A DNA stretch of 64,000 nt, taken from assembly GCF_009769735.1 (NCBI RefSeq), contig NZ_WSRO01000002.1, forward strand, positions 310,001-374,000, written 5' to 3'. The stretch is from Streptomyces sp. BA2 (GTDB lineage: Bacteria; Actinomycetota; Actinomycetes; Streptomycetales; Streptomycetaceae). Below are positions 17,239 through 26,199 of the stretch, one piece after another. The stretch's first letter is position 1, and each line of letters begins with the position of its first letter. The notes beneath the pieces are model-generated. The model was given only the letters and a program-made list of their open reading frames with translations. It had not been told where the DNA came from and ran no database searches. The position numbers were made by a program, and so were the translations under genes.

Positions 17239-17658
17239 TCAGCTGATCGGTGGCAGGAGGGGGACCCGGGCGGCGAGGAACTTCGGGGCCATCTCGCGGT
17301 AGCTGTCGGTGATCAGTTCGGCAAGCTCGGTCCAGTCGGTGTGGTCGCCGAGAACGGCGGCGACGACGTTATGTCCCCAGTCGGCACGGAGGAACGGGAA
17401 CCCACCGGCGGTAACGCCGAGCAGATCGTCGACGGGCACCCGAAAAGTCATCACGACCGGTTCCTGATCTGCGGTTGCATACGATGCGTAGGCCGGGTAG
17501 CGGTCCACGTCCGGCGTGTAGACATGGGCGAACGTCCGCGTACGGATCCGCCAGCGCACGCCGATCCACGCTGGCTCCTCGTACGACTCGGGCAGCTGCT
17601 GACAGAACGACCGCAACCGATTCAGGATCTCCGGCGGCACATCTCCAGGACTGGACAT
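17239..17658 (-). CDS. MmcQ/YjbR family DNA-binding-fold protein
   Basis: 139 aa. The small alpha/beta CyaY-like fold is recognisable from LRSFCQQLPESYEEPAWIGV, RWRIRTRTFAHVYT, PVVMTFRVPVDDLLG, FPFLRADWGHNVVAAVL and the C-terminal LAELITDSYREMAPKFLAAR. Biochemical function in this family is not established despite the DNA-binding label. It is monocistronic; the following 404-nt upstream region is comparatively AT-rich. Confidence 0.82.
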   Translation of the reverse strand: MSSPGDVPPEILNRLRSFCQQLPESYEEPAWIGVRWRIRTRTFAHVYTPDVDRYPAYASYATADQEPVVMTFRVPVDDLLGVTAGGFPFLRADWGHNVVAAVLGDHTDWTELAELITDSYREMAPKFLAARVPLLPPIS

Positions 17659-18062
17659 AGGCCGACCCTAGCGACCGCCGACGAATTCCGTGCCGGACGC
17701 GGCTGGGCACGGCAGGGCGCGGCGGGGCAGGGAAGCCCGCGTGACAGTGCGGAACCCCAGTCGAGCGGATGGTCCTCGCCCGGTGGCGCTGCGCGGCCAA
17801 ACCCCTTACAGGTTGCAATAGTTCGAATGTGGAATATTGCCTGCGGATGCTGCAACGGCTTGGTTCGTCTAGGCTTGTATGGGCGCCTCGAAGAGAATGA
17901 TTTAGAGGCGTGCAGCACACCGCCTGACCTCGGTCGCGCAATTCTCTAATGCGCGTGAGGTAAAGGAAACCCATGCGTTGAATTTTCACTGATGACAGTA
18001 CGTGCAGGAAGCGCGCTGACATCACGTGAAACACAGCGTAATATGACGGAAGAGGCAGAGGC
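17659..18062. other. 404-nt intergenic region, AT-rich toward its end
   Basis: From about 17810 to 18060 the base composition is clearly less GC-rich than the surroundings, as expected for a promoter region. No gene is seen. The promoter for the downstream five-gene operon is listed separately. Confidence 0.5.
18016..18044 (+). promoter_or_regulatory. Candidate housekeeping promoter of the five-gene operon
   Basis: CTGACA, 17 nt and TAATAT form a good -35/-10 pair, one mismatch in each hexamer from TTGACA/TATAAT-type consensus. The -10 ends 18 nt before the peptide ATG, implying a very short leader. Confidence 0.45.
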
Positions 18063-18245
18063 ATGGCTTCCACCGAATTCACGGATCAAGACATAGCCGA
18101 AACGCTGGACGTTGAGGCCGCTCTCGACCCGGTTGAGGCCGACGGTTCCTACCGCGACAGCCGCGAATGTGCGGCGCTGGCCCTGACTGGCGGGACGATC
18201 TCCCTGCTGTTGTCGCCTCCGACTCCGCGCCCGAAGAAGGGTTGA
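18063..18245 (+). CDS. 60-aa peptide, possible precursor, first gene of operon
   Basis: 60 aa: an acidic N-terminal half (nine Asp/Glu in residues 1-29, MASTEFTDQDIAETLDVEAA), a single Cys36, a Gly-Gly at 43-44 (CAALALTGG), a hydrophobic TISLLL and a basic, proline-rich tail (PTPRPKKG). I know no family match. GGAAGAGG lies seven bases before the ATG. Thirteen bases after its stop the next gene starts, and four further genes follow with overlaps. Size, charge asymmetry, double glycine and first position recall a ribosomal natural-product precursor. It could equally be a small regulator or chaperone. No core modification is predictable. Confidence 0.6.
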   Translation: MASTEFTDQDIAETLDVEAALDPVEADGSYRDSRECAALALTGGTISLLLSPPTPRPKKG

Positions 18246-18258
18246 CGGGGGCACCGGT

Positions 18259-18963
18259 ATGGAGGAGTCAGGCACTACGTCGCCTTTGGCGGGCGCGGTG
18301 CAGGGCCTCACGTGGGAACTGGTCTCCGCTCTTCGGGACGGGGGCCGGTTCCGGTTGGCCGGCAGCGTGACCGGATCCGACGCGGCGGCCGTGGACGGCC
18401 TCGCGCTCGCCGCCGTGCGTGTGGTGGGTGCCGACGCCGTCCTGCCGGGCGTCCTGCGCCGCACACCGGTCGAACCCGACGACCTCGCCGTGTTCAGCAA
18501 AGCCGTGCTGGCGTATCCGCCCCCCGCCGATGCCTCGCCCGCGTCGGTGTGGAGCCACTGGGCGATGCAACGAACTCTGGCGGATCTTGACGCGTCCTTC
18601 AACGGCGCACCGCAAGGAACAGAGCCCCCGGCGGCCTGGCTTCAGGACACCTCGTGGCAGGTGCTGACCCATCAACTCGCCGTGCTGGCTCCCCTCGCGC
18701 TGCCCGGCGCCGACTGCGCGGTGGCCCGGGTGGCACGCACCCGACCCGTGGATGTCGCCCGCGGCTTCGTGCGTGCGGTCCGCCGACGCGACTGGCTGCA
18801 AGCCGCGGGGGCCGGCCGCTGGCTGGTCCTGCTGGACGGCGTGCCACACACCCTTGGCCTGGAGGCCGGGCTGGAGTTCGTGGCGCAGATGGGGTCCGAG
18901 GATCCCCGTGTGCTGCTGCAGGTCGAGGCGGCGCAGCTGTTGCGGGCCGGAGTGCCGGGGTGA
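18259..18963 (+). CDS. Unrecognised 234-aa protein of the five-gene operon
   Basis: 234 aa, soluble, rich in Ala/Leu helices, no signal peptide or membrane helix. Visible stretches include VWSHWAMQRTLADLDASF, PAAWLQDTSWQVLTHQLAVL and GRWLVLLDGVPHTLGLEAGL. I see no catalytic motif and no clear homology to the two paralogues downstream, although all three are helical. GGGGGC precedes the ATG by seven bases. Its stop overlaps the next GTG by 4 nt, so it is translationally coupled. A peptide-binding or assembly role is only a guess from position. Confidence 0.75.
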   Translation: MEESGTTSPLAGAVQGLTWELVSALRDGGRFRLAGSVTGSDAAAVDGLALAAVRVVGADAVLPGVLRRTPVEPDDLAVFSKAVLAYPPPADASPASVWSHWAMQRTLADLDASFNGAPQGTEPPAAWLQDTSWQVLTHQLAVLAPLALPGADCAVARVARTRPVDVARGFVRAVRRRDWLQAAGAGRWLVLLDGVPHTLGLEAGLEFVAQMGSEDPRVLLQVEAAQLLRAGVPG

Positions 18964-20009
18964 GGGCGCGCGATGTCCGGGGGGTCGCCGAGGCGGCGCT
19001 TGCCTGGGTGTCCGAGCACCGTGACGACTTCGTGCTCGGGGATGACGCGTTGGCCGAGTACGGCAACGTGAACTTCACCTGGAAGCCGCTGGGAGAACTG
19101 GCGCATGTGTGCGTCACCGTCCGCCGCCATGCCGAATCGACCGCGCCGCTGCACCAAAGGGCGAGTGATCTGCTGGACTTCGCCTGGCGGCAGACCGGGC
19201 AGGGAGACCTCCTGTGCCAGTTGCAGCGCCTGGAGCCCTTCGCGACGTACCCGTTGGAGATCTACGCGGCTTTCGCCTCGGCCGGGCTGCGCCACCACGG
19301 CTTCGAGAAGGCCGCCGCGACGGTGACACGTACCCGCTCCTGGCAGGTGACCGAGCAGCAGCCCAACCGGCGCCTCGGCATCCTCAACTCCGAACGCCAC
19401 AGCGGCATGCGGCCGCACGAGGGCATGGAGCGGGCGCTGGAGCGCACCTGGCTGGGCGGCCTGCCGGAACCCTGGATGTTCGAAGGGGACGCCGGCTACA
19501 CACTCACCCATGTGATCTTCCACATCGCCGACTGGGGCGCGGCACCGCACCGCGTTCCCCCGCAGGTCGCCGACTACCTCGCGCAGTGGCTCCCGCCGTG
19601 GCTGGACACCTGCCTGGAGGACGAGCGGTGGGACCTGAGCTGTGAGCTGCTGGCCGTGGCAGGCAGCCTGCCCGGCCCGCCCGACCGCACGATGTTGCAA
19701 GACGCCTGGACACGACTGGCCGGAGCACAGGGCGCTTCCGGAGCCGTTCCGGAGATCGGCTCCGGGCGGGACGGGAGGGGGCCTGCGGACGGTTTCACCG
19801 AGCGGGCGCCCGCAGACGAATTCACCGGCTGCTACCACTCGACGCTGATGACGGTCTTCGCCGCCGTACTGACCGCCGGCGCACTGCACGAGGACACCGA
19901 TACCGCCGCTGCGGCGACCGGGAAGGCACCCGCCTTCGCGCAGCCGGCACATTCGGGAGCCACGCGTCGGGGGCAGGCTGGACAGCGGGGACGAGGAGCG
20001 TCGAGATGA
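18960..20009 (+). CDS. DUF6895-like protein, first paralogue
   Basis: 349 aa, starting GTG (VRARDVRGVAEAALAWVSEH). The helical protein has conserved blocks YTLTHVIFHIADWG (about residue 180), VADYLAQWLPPWLDTCLEDE and CYHSTLMTVFAAVLTAGAL near the end of the core. The same blocks occur in order in the next gene, so the two arose by duplication. I associate this pattern with DUF6895, from memory and without certainty; its biochemistry is undescribed to my knowledge. The invariant T-H-x-x-F-H-x-x-D-W-G could hold metal or acid-base residues. A low-complexity tail of about 40 residues follows. The last 4 nt overlap the next ATG. Confidence 0.8.
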   Translation: MRARDVRGVAEAALAWVSEHRDDFVLGDDALAEYGNVNFTWKPLGELAHVCVTVRRHAESTAPLHQRASDLLDFAWRQTGQGDLLCQLQRLEPFATYPLEIYAAFASAGLRHHGFEKAAATVTRTRSWQVTEQQPNRRLGILNSERHSGMRPHEGMERALERTWLGGLPEPWMFEGDAGYTLTHVIFHIADWGAAPHRVPPQVADYLAQWLPPWLDTCLEDERWDLSCELLAVAGSLPGPPDRTMLQDAWTRLAGAQGASGAVPEIGSGRDGRGPADGFTERAPADEFTGCYHSTLMTVFAAVLTAGALHEDTDTAAAATGKAPAFAQPAHSGATRRGQAGQRGRGASR

Positions 20010-20926
20010 CCAACACCCGCCTCATGCACACCGTCGGCAGCCAGGCTCTCGAGTGGCTGCACGCCCACCGCGACGGGTTCCGCCTGGAACCGGACGTCGA
20101 CCCGGAAGTGGGCTTTCTGGAGCGCTTCAAACCCATCGGCGAACTGGCCCTCATCTGCTCGGTGTTGTTCCGGGAAGGAGTGGCGGGCTCCCGGCAGGCG
20201 CAGCTGGCACGGCAACTGCTCGACCACGCCTGGCGCAACACGCTGGACGGCGGTCAGATGCTGGTGCGCGGCCAGCGCATCGAACCCATCTCCCCCATTC
20301 CCTTCGAGGTCTACCTCCCCTTCAAGGAGCTGGGCTACAGCCATCCCGCGTTCGAGCAGATCTTCCGGCTCAACCAGCGCCTGGAGAGTTTCGCCGCCCG
20401 CGAGATGCCACCCGTACGCCGCCTGGGGCTCTCCGCGTTCCAGCGCCGCTGCGGCCTCGAGCCCCGGCCGCCGGAGGCCGAGGTCATCGGCCGGACATGG
20501 CTGGGACGCACCCCCGAACCCTGGACGGTGGAAGGGCACACCGCCTACGACATCACCCACACCGTCTTCCACCTCACCGACTGGGGCAAGCACCCCGACG
20601 ACATCCCGCCCCCGCTCGCCGACTACCTGGCCACCTGGCTGCCCGCCTGGCTGGACGACTGGCTGGACCTGGAGCGCTGGGACCTCCTCGGCGAACTCCT
20701 GGTCGTCGACGCCTGCCTGCCCCGTCCCACGCTGGACGAACGAGCCTGGGAGGGTTTCGCCGCCGCCCAACAGGCCGACGGTGCCATGCCCGCCGTACGC
20801 ACCATCCCCGAGGGGGATCCCGAAGAACTCTTCGACCTCGTCTATCACCCCACGCTCGTCGCCGCCTTCGCCTCCGTCATGGCCACCTCCCGTGCCCTGA
20901 CGCAACTCACCCACACCACGTCCTGA
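20006..20926 (+). CDS. DUF6895-like protein, second paralogue
   Basis: 306 aa. Aligns along its length with the preceding protein: N-terminal ALEWLHAHRDGFRLEPD, then GELALICSVLFREG, DITHTVFHLTDWG (about residue 182), LADYLATWLPAWLDDWLDLE and VYHPTLVAAFASVMA. It lacks the low-complexity tail. Retention of both copies with translational coupling suggests a heterodimer or two successive steps. The stop and the next start share one base (TGATG). No signal peptide is visible, so action is cytoplasmic. Confidence 0.82.
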   Translation: MTNTRLMHTVGSQALEWLHAHRDGFRLEPDVDPEVGFLERFKPIGELALICSVLFREGVAGSRQAQLARQLLDHAWRNTLDGGQMLVRGQRIEPISPIPFEVYLPFKELGYSHPAFEQIFRLNQRLESFAAREMPPVRRLGLSAFQRRCGLEPRPPEAEVIGRTWLGRTPEPWTVEGHTAYDITHTVFHLTDWGKHPDDIPPPLADYLATWLPAWLDDWLDLERWDLLGELLVVDACLPRPTLDERAWEGFAAAQQADGAMPAVRTIPEGDPEELFDLVYHPTLVAAFASVMATSRALTQLTHTTS

Positions 20927-22035
20927 TGACGCCCCCGCGCACGCCCTGGCCAGGCGAACCGCACAACGCCACCGAAGACGAACTTCCGCCTCGCCGCGCC
21001 CCGGCGCAGAACCGCCCGGACGACGAGACGATGTACCGGCGGCTGGATGACGCCATCGCCGCGGTGGAGGCGCCCGATGTCGTCTTCGCACTGTCCCGCG
21101 ACGGCCGGCGCACGGTGCGCTGCGGCGGGACCGGACCGCCGCCGCCCGTTCCCCGTGACCAGCTGCGTTACGAGATCGGCTCGGCTTCCAAGACGTTCAC
21201 CGCACTGCTGCTGGCCCACCTGACGCAGTCCGGAGTTCTCTCCGCGGGCGAGCCGGCCCTGTCCTTCCTCGCCCCCACGCGGCGCATCGGCGCGCACCCC
21301 ATCACCCTCGCGCACCTGGTCACCCACACCTCCGGGCTGCCCGCCCTGCCCCCCGACTTCTACCCCCGGGCCCTGCCCACCTGGCGCACCAACCCCTACG
21401 CCCGCTACGAGGACCGGCACGTCGTCAACGCCTTCGTACGCCGACGACCGCGCCGGCGGCCGGGCTCCCGCTGGCACTACTCCAACTTCGGTGTCTCCGT
21501 GCTCGGCCACGCCTTGGCCGCCGCTACCGCCACCCCCTGGGACGACCTGCTCACCGAACAGGTGCTGCGGCCACTGCGTCTGGGCGGCACGGCCCTGCAC
21601 CCCGCGGGCCCGGACGATACGGATGCCACCGACGCCACCGGCCACCGCAAGGACGGCAGCACGCCCACGCCCCCGCTGACCATCGGCGGATTCAAGGCAG
21701 CAGGCGCGATCCGTGCCACCCCGCACGACCTGCTGACCTTCCTCGAAGCCCACCTCGACCCGACGGGCCACCCCCTGGCCGCGGCCCTGCGGGCAGCAGG
21801 CCGCCCGGTCCTGCGGCGGGGCTTTGGGCACCGGCACACGCACACCATGTCCTGGTTCCAGCACCCCGCCCAGTACGGCCCGCTCTACTTCCACTGCGGA
21901 GCCACCCTCGGCCAACAGGCCTTCCTGGGCTACAGGCCCGACACCGCAACTGCTCTGGCCGCCGTCTGCACCCGCCGCTACCGCGCCCGCGAAACCTTCG
22001 TGACGACGGCCTACACACTGCTCGCAGAGACCTGA
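20926..22035 (+). CDS. Serine hydrolase of the class C beta-lactamase fold
   Basis: 369 aa, no signal peptide. The penicillin-binding fold motifs are present: Ser86-A-S-Lys89 in EIGSASKTFTALLLAHLTQS and Tyr185-S-Asn187 in WHYSNFGVSVLGHAL. The usual third motif (KTG or HTG) is replaced by HCGATLGQQAF, as in many esterase or peptidase members. Such enzymes cleave or transfer esters and D-amino-acid peptides. Being cytosolic and last in a coupled operon with a small peptide, it may process or modify that peptide. A simple cell-wall enzyme is disfavoured by the missing secretion signal. Confidence 0.85.
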   Translation: MTPPRTPWPGEPHNATEDELPPRRAPAQNRPDDETMYRRLDDAIAAVEAPDVVFALSRDGRRTVRCGGTGPPPPVPRDQLRYEIGSASKTFTALLLAHLTQSGVLSAGEPALSFLAPTRRIGAHPITLAHLVTHTSGLPALPPDFYPRALPTWRTNPYARYEDRHVVNAFVRRRPRRRPGSRWHYSNFGVSVLGHALAAATATPWDDLLTEQVLRPLRLGGTALHPAGPDDTDATDATGHRKDGSTPTPPLTIGGFKAAGAIRATPHDLLTFLEAHLDPTGHPLAAALRAAGRPVLRRGFGHRHTHTMSWFQHPAQYGPLYFHCGATLGQQAFLGYRPDTATALAAVCTRRYRARETFVTTAYTLLAET

Positions 22036-22122
22036 GCCGACCAACCCCTGAGACACCAAGGCCTGAGACACCAGCCCCCGACGTCGCCGCTTCGGCCAGG
22101 GATGTCGTGAACGAACTGCCCG

Positions 22123-23550
22123 TCAGACGCGCTGCCACAGGGCCGGTGTGCGGGCAGGCTGCCACCCGCCCTGAGCCTGATGGGGCTGCAGGCACACGTA
22201 GGTGACGCCGTCGAAGGTCACGCGCGACCCGGTCTGATAGACCTTGCCCGCACTCCAACTGCCCGAGGTCCCCTGCGTACTGGGATCACGCTGGGCGAGG
22301 GCGGTCTTCAACGTGAGTCCGAACTCATTGAGCAGCGGGTTCAACGGCTGATGGAAAGTGATCCCGCCGCTCTTGCAGTCACCGCTGCCTCCGGAAGTCA
22401 CCCCCTGGGCCTGGCTGCCGGAGATGTAGGAGCCACCCGAGTCCCCGGGCTCCGCGCACACCGTGGTGCGGGTCACCCCCTCGATGACGCCCTCCGCGTA
22501 GTTCACGCTGGCGCCGTGCTGCTCGATGGTCCCGCAGTGCCAGCCGGTGGTGGAACCCGACCGGCAGACCGCCGCGCCCACCAGCGCCTGCACCGAACCG
22601 GTGACCTGCACGTCCGCCGCCCCCTGACTCTTCACCCGCGGCGTGGCAGCCCACTGACTGTTCACGCCCACCCAGGACATGTCCTTCTGCGGAAAGACCG
22701 ACGCCTCGAAAGCACCCTGGGAGACCTTGTTGAAGCCGGTGGTCTTCGCGCCCGCCTTGCCGCAGTGCCCGGCGCTGGCGAACCCCTGCTGGGTGCCCTT
22801 GGTCACCGAGAACCCGACCGAACATCGAGCCATCTCGTCGATGTAGTACGCGTCGCCCCCGCGGACGTCGTGCAGCGCGCGCGGGCGGTCGGCCGACACC
22901 TTGACGTTCAGGAGCCGCCGGTCGACTCCGGCCGCCGCGATCAGCTTGTCGGCGGCCGCGCTGCTCGTCGCCTGCACCGTCGCCTTGTTGGCCCGCACGT
23001 CGACATACCGCACCGGCGTTTCCAGACCCCCACCTGCCACGGCGGCGGAATCCAGCTTCGCCGTGAGCGCCTCCAACTCACCCAGACCATGTTTGACGAC
23101 CCTGGCCTGTGCCCCCTCCGCCTTGATCGCGGCCACGTCCGCGGCGTCCGTGGTGGCTACCACGAGGCGGGCGGAGGTCGTGCCCTGCACCCAGGCACCG
23201 GCGAATTTCTTGCCCAGCGTGTTCTGAAGCCGACCCGCCCGCGTCCCCGCCTCCGCCTCGTTGACCAACCGCGCCCGCGCCTGCCCCTCCAACAGCCCCA
23301 GGTCACGCCGCAGTGCCCGCAGCAACCCCCCTGACGGCTTGTCAGCGGCCAGCGTCTGCGCAGCCGACGGGGGCGCCGGCACCACGGAGGACTGCGGGGC
23401 CGGCACAGGCGGAGTCGGCGCGGGCGGCACGACAGCCGCAGCCACCGGCAACCCCGTCAGTACGAACGCACCCAGTACGCTCACCACAAACCAGGGAAGA
23501 CGGGCAGGCCGGAGGGGGTGGCCGGGTCGGGCGGCGTGTCTGTCGACCAT
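22123..23550 (-). CDS. Secreted streptogrisin-type serine protease with carbohydrate-binding tail
   Basis: 475 aa preproprotein. A signal anchor (LPWFVVSVLGAFVLTGLPVA) is followed by a Pro/Ala linker and a propeptide of about 180 residues of the alpha-lytic/streptogrisin type. The mature S1 domain carries GFASAGHCGKAG (His near 259), the Asp region DMSWVGV and AEPGDSGGSYISGSQAQGVT (Ser near 369), with cysteine pairs around each. A C-terminal CBM5/12-like module (SAGKVYQTGSRVTFDGVTYV, QGGWQP) gives a streptogrisin C layout. GAGGAA lies six bases before the ATG at 23550. It converges on the five-gene operon and is not part of it. Confidence 0.92.
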   Translation of the reverse strand: MVDRHAARPGHPLRPARLPWFVVSVLGAFVLTGLPVAAAVVPPAPTPPVPAPQSSVVPAPPSAAQTLAADKPSGGLLRALRRDLGLLEGQARARLVNEAEAGTRAGRLQNTLGKKFAGAWVQGTTSARLVVATTDAADVAAIKAEGAQARVVKHGLGELEALTAKLDSAAVAGGGLETPVRYVDVRANKATVQATSSAAADKLIAAAGVDRRLLNVKVSADRPRALHDVRGGDAYYIDEMARCSVGFSVTKGTQQGFASAGHCGKAGAKTTGFNKVSQGAFEASVFPQKDMSWVGVNSQWAATPRVKSQGAADVQVTGSVQALVGAAVCRSGSTTGWHCGTIEQHGASVNYAEGVIEGVTRTTVCAEPGDSGGSYISGSQAQGVTSGGSGDCKSGGITFHQPLNPLLNEFGLTLKTALAQRDPSTQGTSGSWSAGKVYQTGSRVTFDGVTYVCLQPHQAQGGWQPARTPALWQRV

Positions 23551-23777
23551 GAGTGATTCCTCATCCTCGGAAGATCCGGTTCGGTGGGGTGGAGACAGAA
23601 AGGCGTCGAAACCTAGACCTTGCCGACACCGACTCAGGAAATCCCCCCACGCCCCCGGTTCGGCAAAACGGACCACATCAGCGACCCACCCGGCCCAACG
23701 CCCGGGGGTCGGCCAGGGCATCGGTCATTGGGACGAGGCCGACGTCTAGAACCAACAACTGAGGGCCAACAACTTCA

Positions 23778-23999
23778 GCGGCGTCCCGCCACTGCCTGAA
23801 GCGGTTGTGGACGGTGGACCAGGCACCGAGCTCGGTCGGCGCATTCCGCCACTGCCCACCGGTCCGGAACCGCCCTGTCGCGCCCTCGAACTGCTGCCGT
23901 AGCCACAGCCACTCGGGATACGGGCCGCACCCACCGATCGATCGGCAGCCACGTCCCAACGAACTGCCATGTCTTGTCAGTCAGTTGTGCCCGTGTCAT
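23778..23999 (-). pseudogene. IS5-family transposase N-terminal fragment
   Basis: Starts MTRAQLTDKTWQFVGTWLPI, then a frame change leads to RQQFEGATGRFRTGGQWRNA and ELGAWSTVHNRFRQWRDA, after which similarity ends. It belongs to a different IS5 subgroup from the copy near 5.5 kb. The catalytic part is missing. Confidence 0.85.
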
Positions 24000-24022
24000 G
24001 CAACACGAACTGCCAGGTCACG

Positions 24023-24490
<468 letters not shown>

Positions 24491-24557
24491 TCACCCGGGC
24501 TCTCCCGGGCGGAGTATTCGATGGCAGGCCACGGCCCCCAACTGACAGGCTGTGGCC

Positions 24558-25400
24558 ATGAGTCCCGAGTCCAACCGCGTGTCCGGAATTTCTTGGCTGG
24601 GCAACCCGATCGACGCACGTGCGCTGTTCGGTCAGGAGCTCAGATCGCTGCTCGATACCCTGCGTGGCCTGACACCCGCCGACTGGAGCAGGACGGCAGC
24701 CGGGCACTGGACGGTGCACGACGTTGCCGCCCACCTCCTCGGCGACTACTACGGCCGCCTCGGCCGCGGCTACCGGAACAACCCGGCCGATGGCGAGACG
24801 CTCGAGGCGTTCATCCACCGCACGAACCAGGAATGGGTCGACCTGCACGCGGACGACACCCCTGCTTCGCTCATCGACGCCCTGGCTGCGGCAGGCACCC
24901 AGCTGGCCCAGCGATTCGCCACAGCCGATCTTGACGCGGCCGCCCTGGGCGTGTCGTGGGCAGGTGTCGACCCTGCGCCGGCCTGGCTGGACATCGCCCG
25001 GGAGTTCACCGAGCACTGGACTCACCGCCAGCAGATCCGCCACGCCATCGGCCGCGACACCGATCCGGAGCCGCGTGCCCTGGCCATGGTCCTCGATACC
25101 TTCATGCGGGCCCTGCCTCACACACTCCGACGCACGTCAGCACCAGTCGGGGCGCAGGTCCGGGTGATCTCCGCGGGCCCCGTCGGCGGCACGTGGACGG
25201 CGACTGCCGCCGCGGACCATTGGTCGTTGGCCGGAGCACCGAGCGGCCGACCAACCGCAGCAGTGCTGCTGGATGCTGACACCCTCTGGCGATTGGCTAC
25301 CCGGAGCATCGATCCTGCGGATGCCCTGTCCCGCGCCCATGTGCAAGGAGATCGTCGGCTCGCCGAAGCCGCGTGCCAGATCGTATCCATCATCTACTGA
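24558..25400 (+). CDS. Maleylpyruvate isomerase family, mycothiol-dependent-type enzyme
   Basis: 280 aa. DinB-like four-helix N-terminal domain: LLDTLRGLTPADWSRTAAGH, WTVHDVAAHLLGDYYGRLGR (metal-binding His), NQEWVDLHADD and IAREFTEHWTHRQQIRHAIG (two more His). The three histidines form the zinc site used by mycothiol-dependent isomerases and transferases of actinobacteria. The C-terminal SCP2-like part runs from about residue 190 (VRVISAGPVGGTWTATAAAD) to AEAACQIVSIIY. The substrate is unknown. The ATG at 24558 is preferred to a GTG two codons upstream. Confidence 0.88.
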   Translation: MSPESNRVSGISWLGNPIDARALFGQELRSLLDTLRGLTPADWSRTAAGHWTVHDVAAHLLGDYYGRLGRGYRNNPADGETLEAFIHRTNQEWVDLHADDTPASLIDALAAAGTQLAQRFATADLDAAALGVSWAGVDPAPAWLDIAREFTEHWTHRQQIRHAIGRDTDPEPRALAMVLDTFMRALPHTLRRTSAPVGAQVRVISAGPVGGTWTATAAADHWSLAGAPSGRPTAAVLLDADTLWRLATRSIDPADALSRAHVQGDRRLAEAACQIVSIIY

Positions 25401-25577
25401 CCCGACGCCTGCCTCACCGGCTCCTGGCGGGTTCCGGGGCCGGTTGTCGTGTATCCCTCGGGCTCGCCCACGCCGACCTCGGCGCCCGCCAGGCGTTCTT
25501 CGGACCACTCGTCAGCTGTCCAGCAGCCTGAAGGGGCGTCGCCGGCTTCGGTTTTGAAGGGTGGGCCAAGCCTCTTG

Positions 25578-25607
25578 TTTACCTTACGGGTCGACCCGTA
25601 TGGTAAA
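25578..25607. promoter_or_regulatory. 30-bp palindromic operator overlapping the TetR gene start
   Basis: TTTACCTTACGGGTC and GACCCGTATGGTAAA are inverted copies with one mismatched pair. The palindrome ends 4 nt before the ATG at 25612 and contains another in-frame ATG at 25600. Perfect position for TetR autorepression. Confidence 0.7.
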
Positions 25608-25611
25608 TGCC

Positions 25612-26199
25612 ATGAGTTCCTCTCTGCCCTCCAGGGGGCGTCCCAGGGATCCCCGATCGCACGAGGCGATCATCGGCGCGACGACAGAGCTGGTGGTCGA
25701 GGTCGGCTACCCCGCGACATCGATCGGGGCGGTGGCCGCGCGGGCCGGTGTCGGCAAGGACACGATCTACCGGCGGTGGTCGGGCAAGCCGGAGTTGGTC
25801 TTCGAGGCCGTCTTCACGACGACCGATGACACTCCGCCCCCGGACACCGGAACGCTGGCCGGGGATCTGGCCGTACTGCTGCAGGGCCTGGTCGACGAGT
25901 TCCGCGCGCCTGCCGCCGCGGCGGCACTCCCGGGACTGCTCGCCGACTTCGCCGCCGATCCGGAACTGAAGGCGCGCATCCGCGGCGACTTCCTGGCCCC
26001 GTCGAAGGAACGACTGCTGGTTGTCTTCGAACGCGCCGTGCTGCGCGGGGAGATCGCGGCCGAAACGCCCGTGGACCTGGTCCTGGACACGCTGGCAGGA
26101 GCCGTGTTCTTCCACGTAGGGCTGATCGGGGAACACCCTGCCCCGCAGCTCGCCGCACTGCTGGCCAGTGTCGTGGCCAAAGGAATCGAAGTCCGATGA
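25612..26199 (+). CDS. TetR-family transcriptional regulator
   Basis: 195 aa. HTH at residues 15-65: RSHEAIIGATTELVVEVGYP, ATSIGAVAARAGVGKDTIYR, RWSGKPELVFEAVF. The C-terminal ligand domain (LADFAADPELKARIRGDFLA, VDLVLDTLAGAVFFHVGLIG) is of the TetR_C_16-like type. No Shine-Dalgarno sequence is evident before either ATG, so the message may be leaderless, starting in or near the operator. Its stop overlaps a small membrane protein gene by 4 nt (ATGA), which is thus probably the regulated function. Confidence 0.9.
   Translation: MSSSLPSRGRPRDPRSHEAIIGATTELVVEVGYPATSIGAVAARAGVGKDTIYRRWSGKPELVFEAVFTTTDDTPPPDTGTLAGDLAVLLQGLVDEFRAPAAAAALPGLLADFAADPELKARIRGDFLAPSKERLLVVFERAVLRGEIAAETPVDLVLDTLAGAVFFHVGLIGEHPAPQLAALLASVVAKGIEVR

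Noticed and set aside
22123..23550. Treating the streptogrisin-type protease as part of the five-gene peptide operon
   Set aside because: It is on the opposite strand, converges on the operon end and has its own full preproprotease layout. A role in maturation is possible but not supported by gene organisation.
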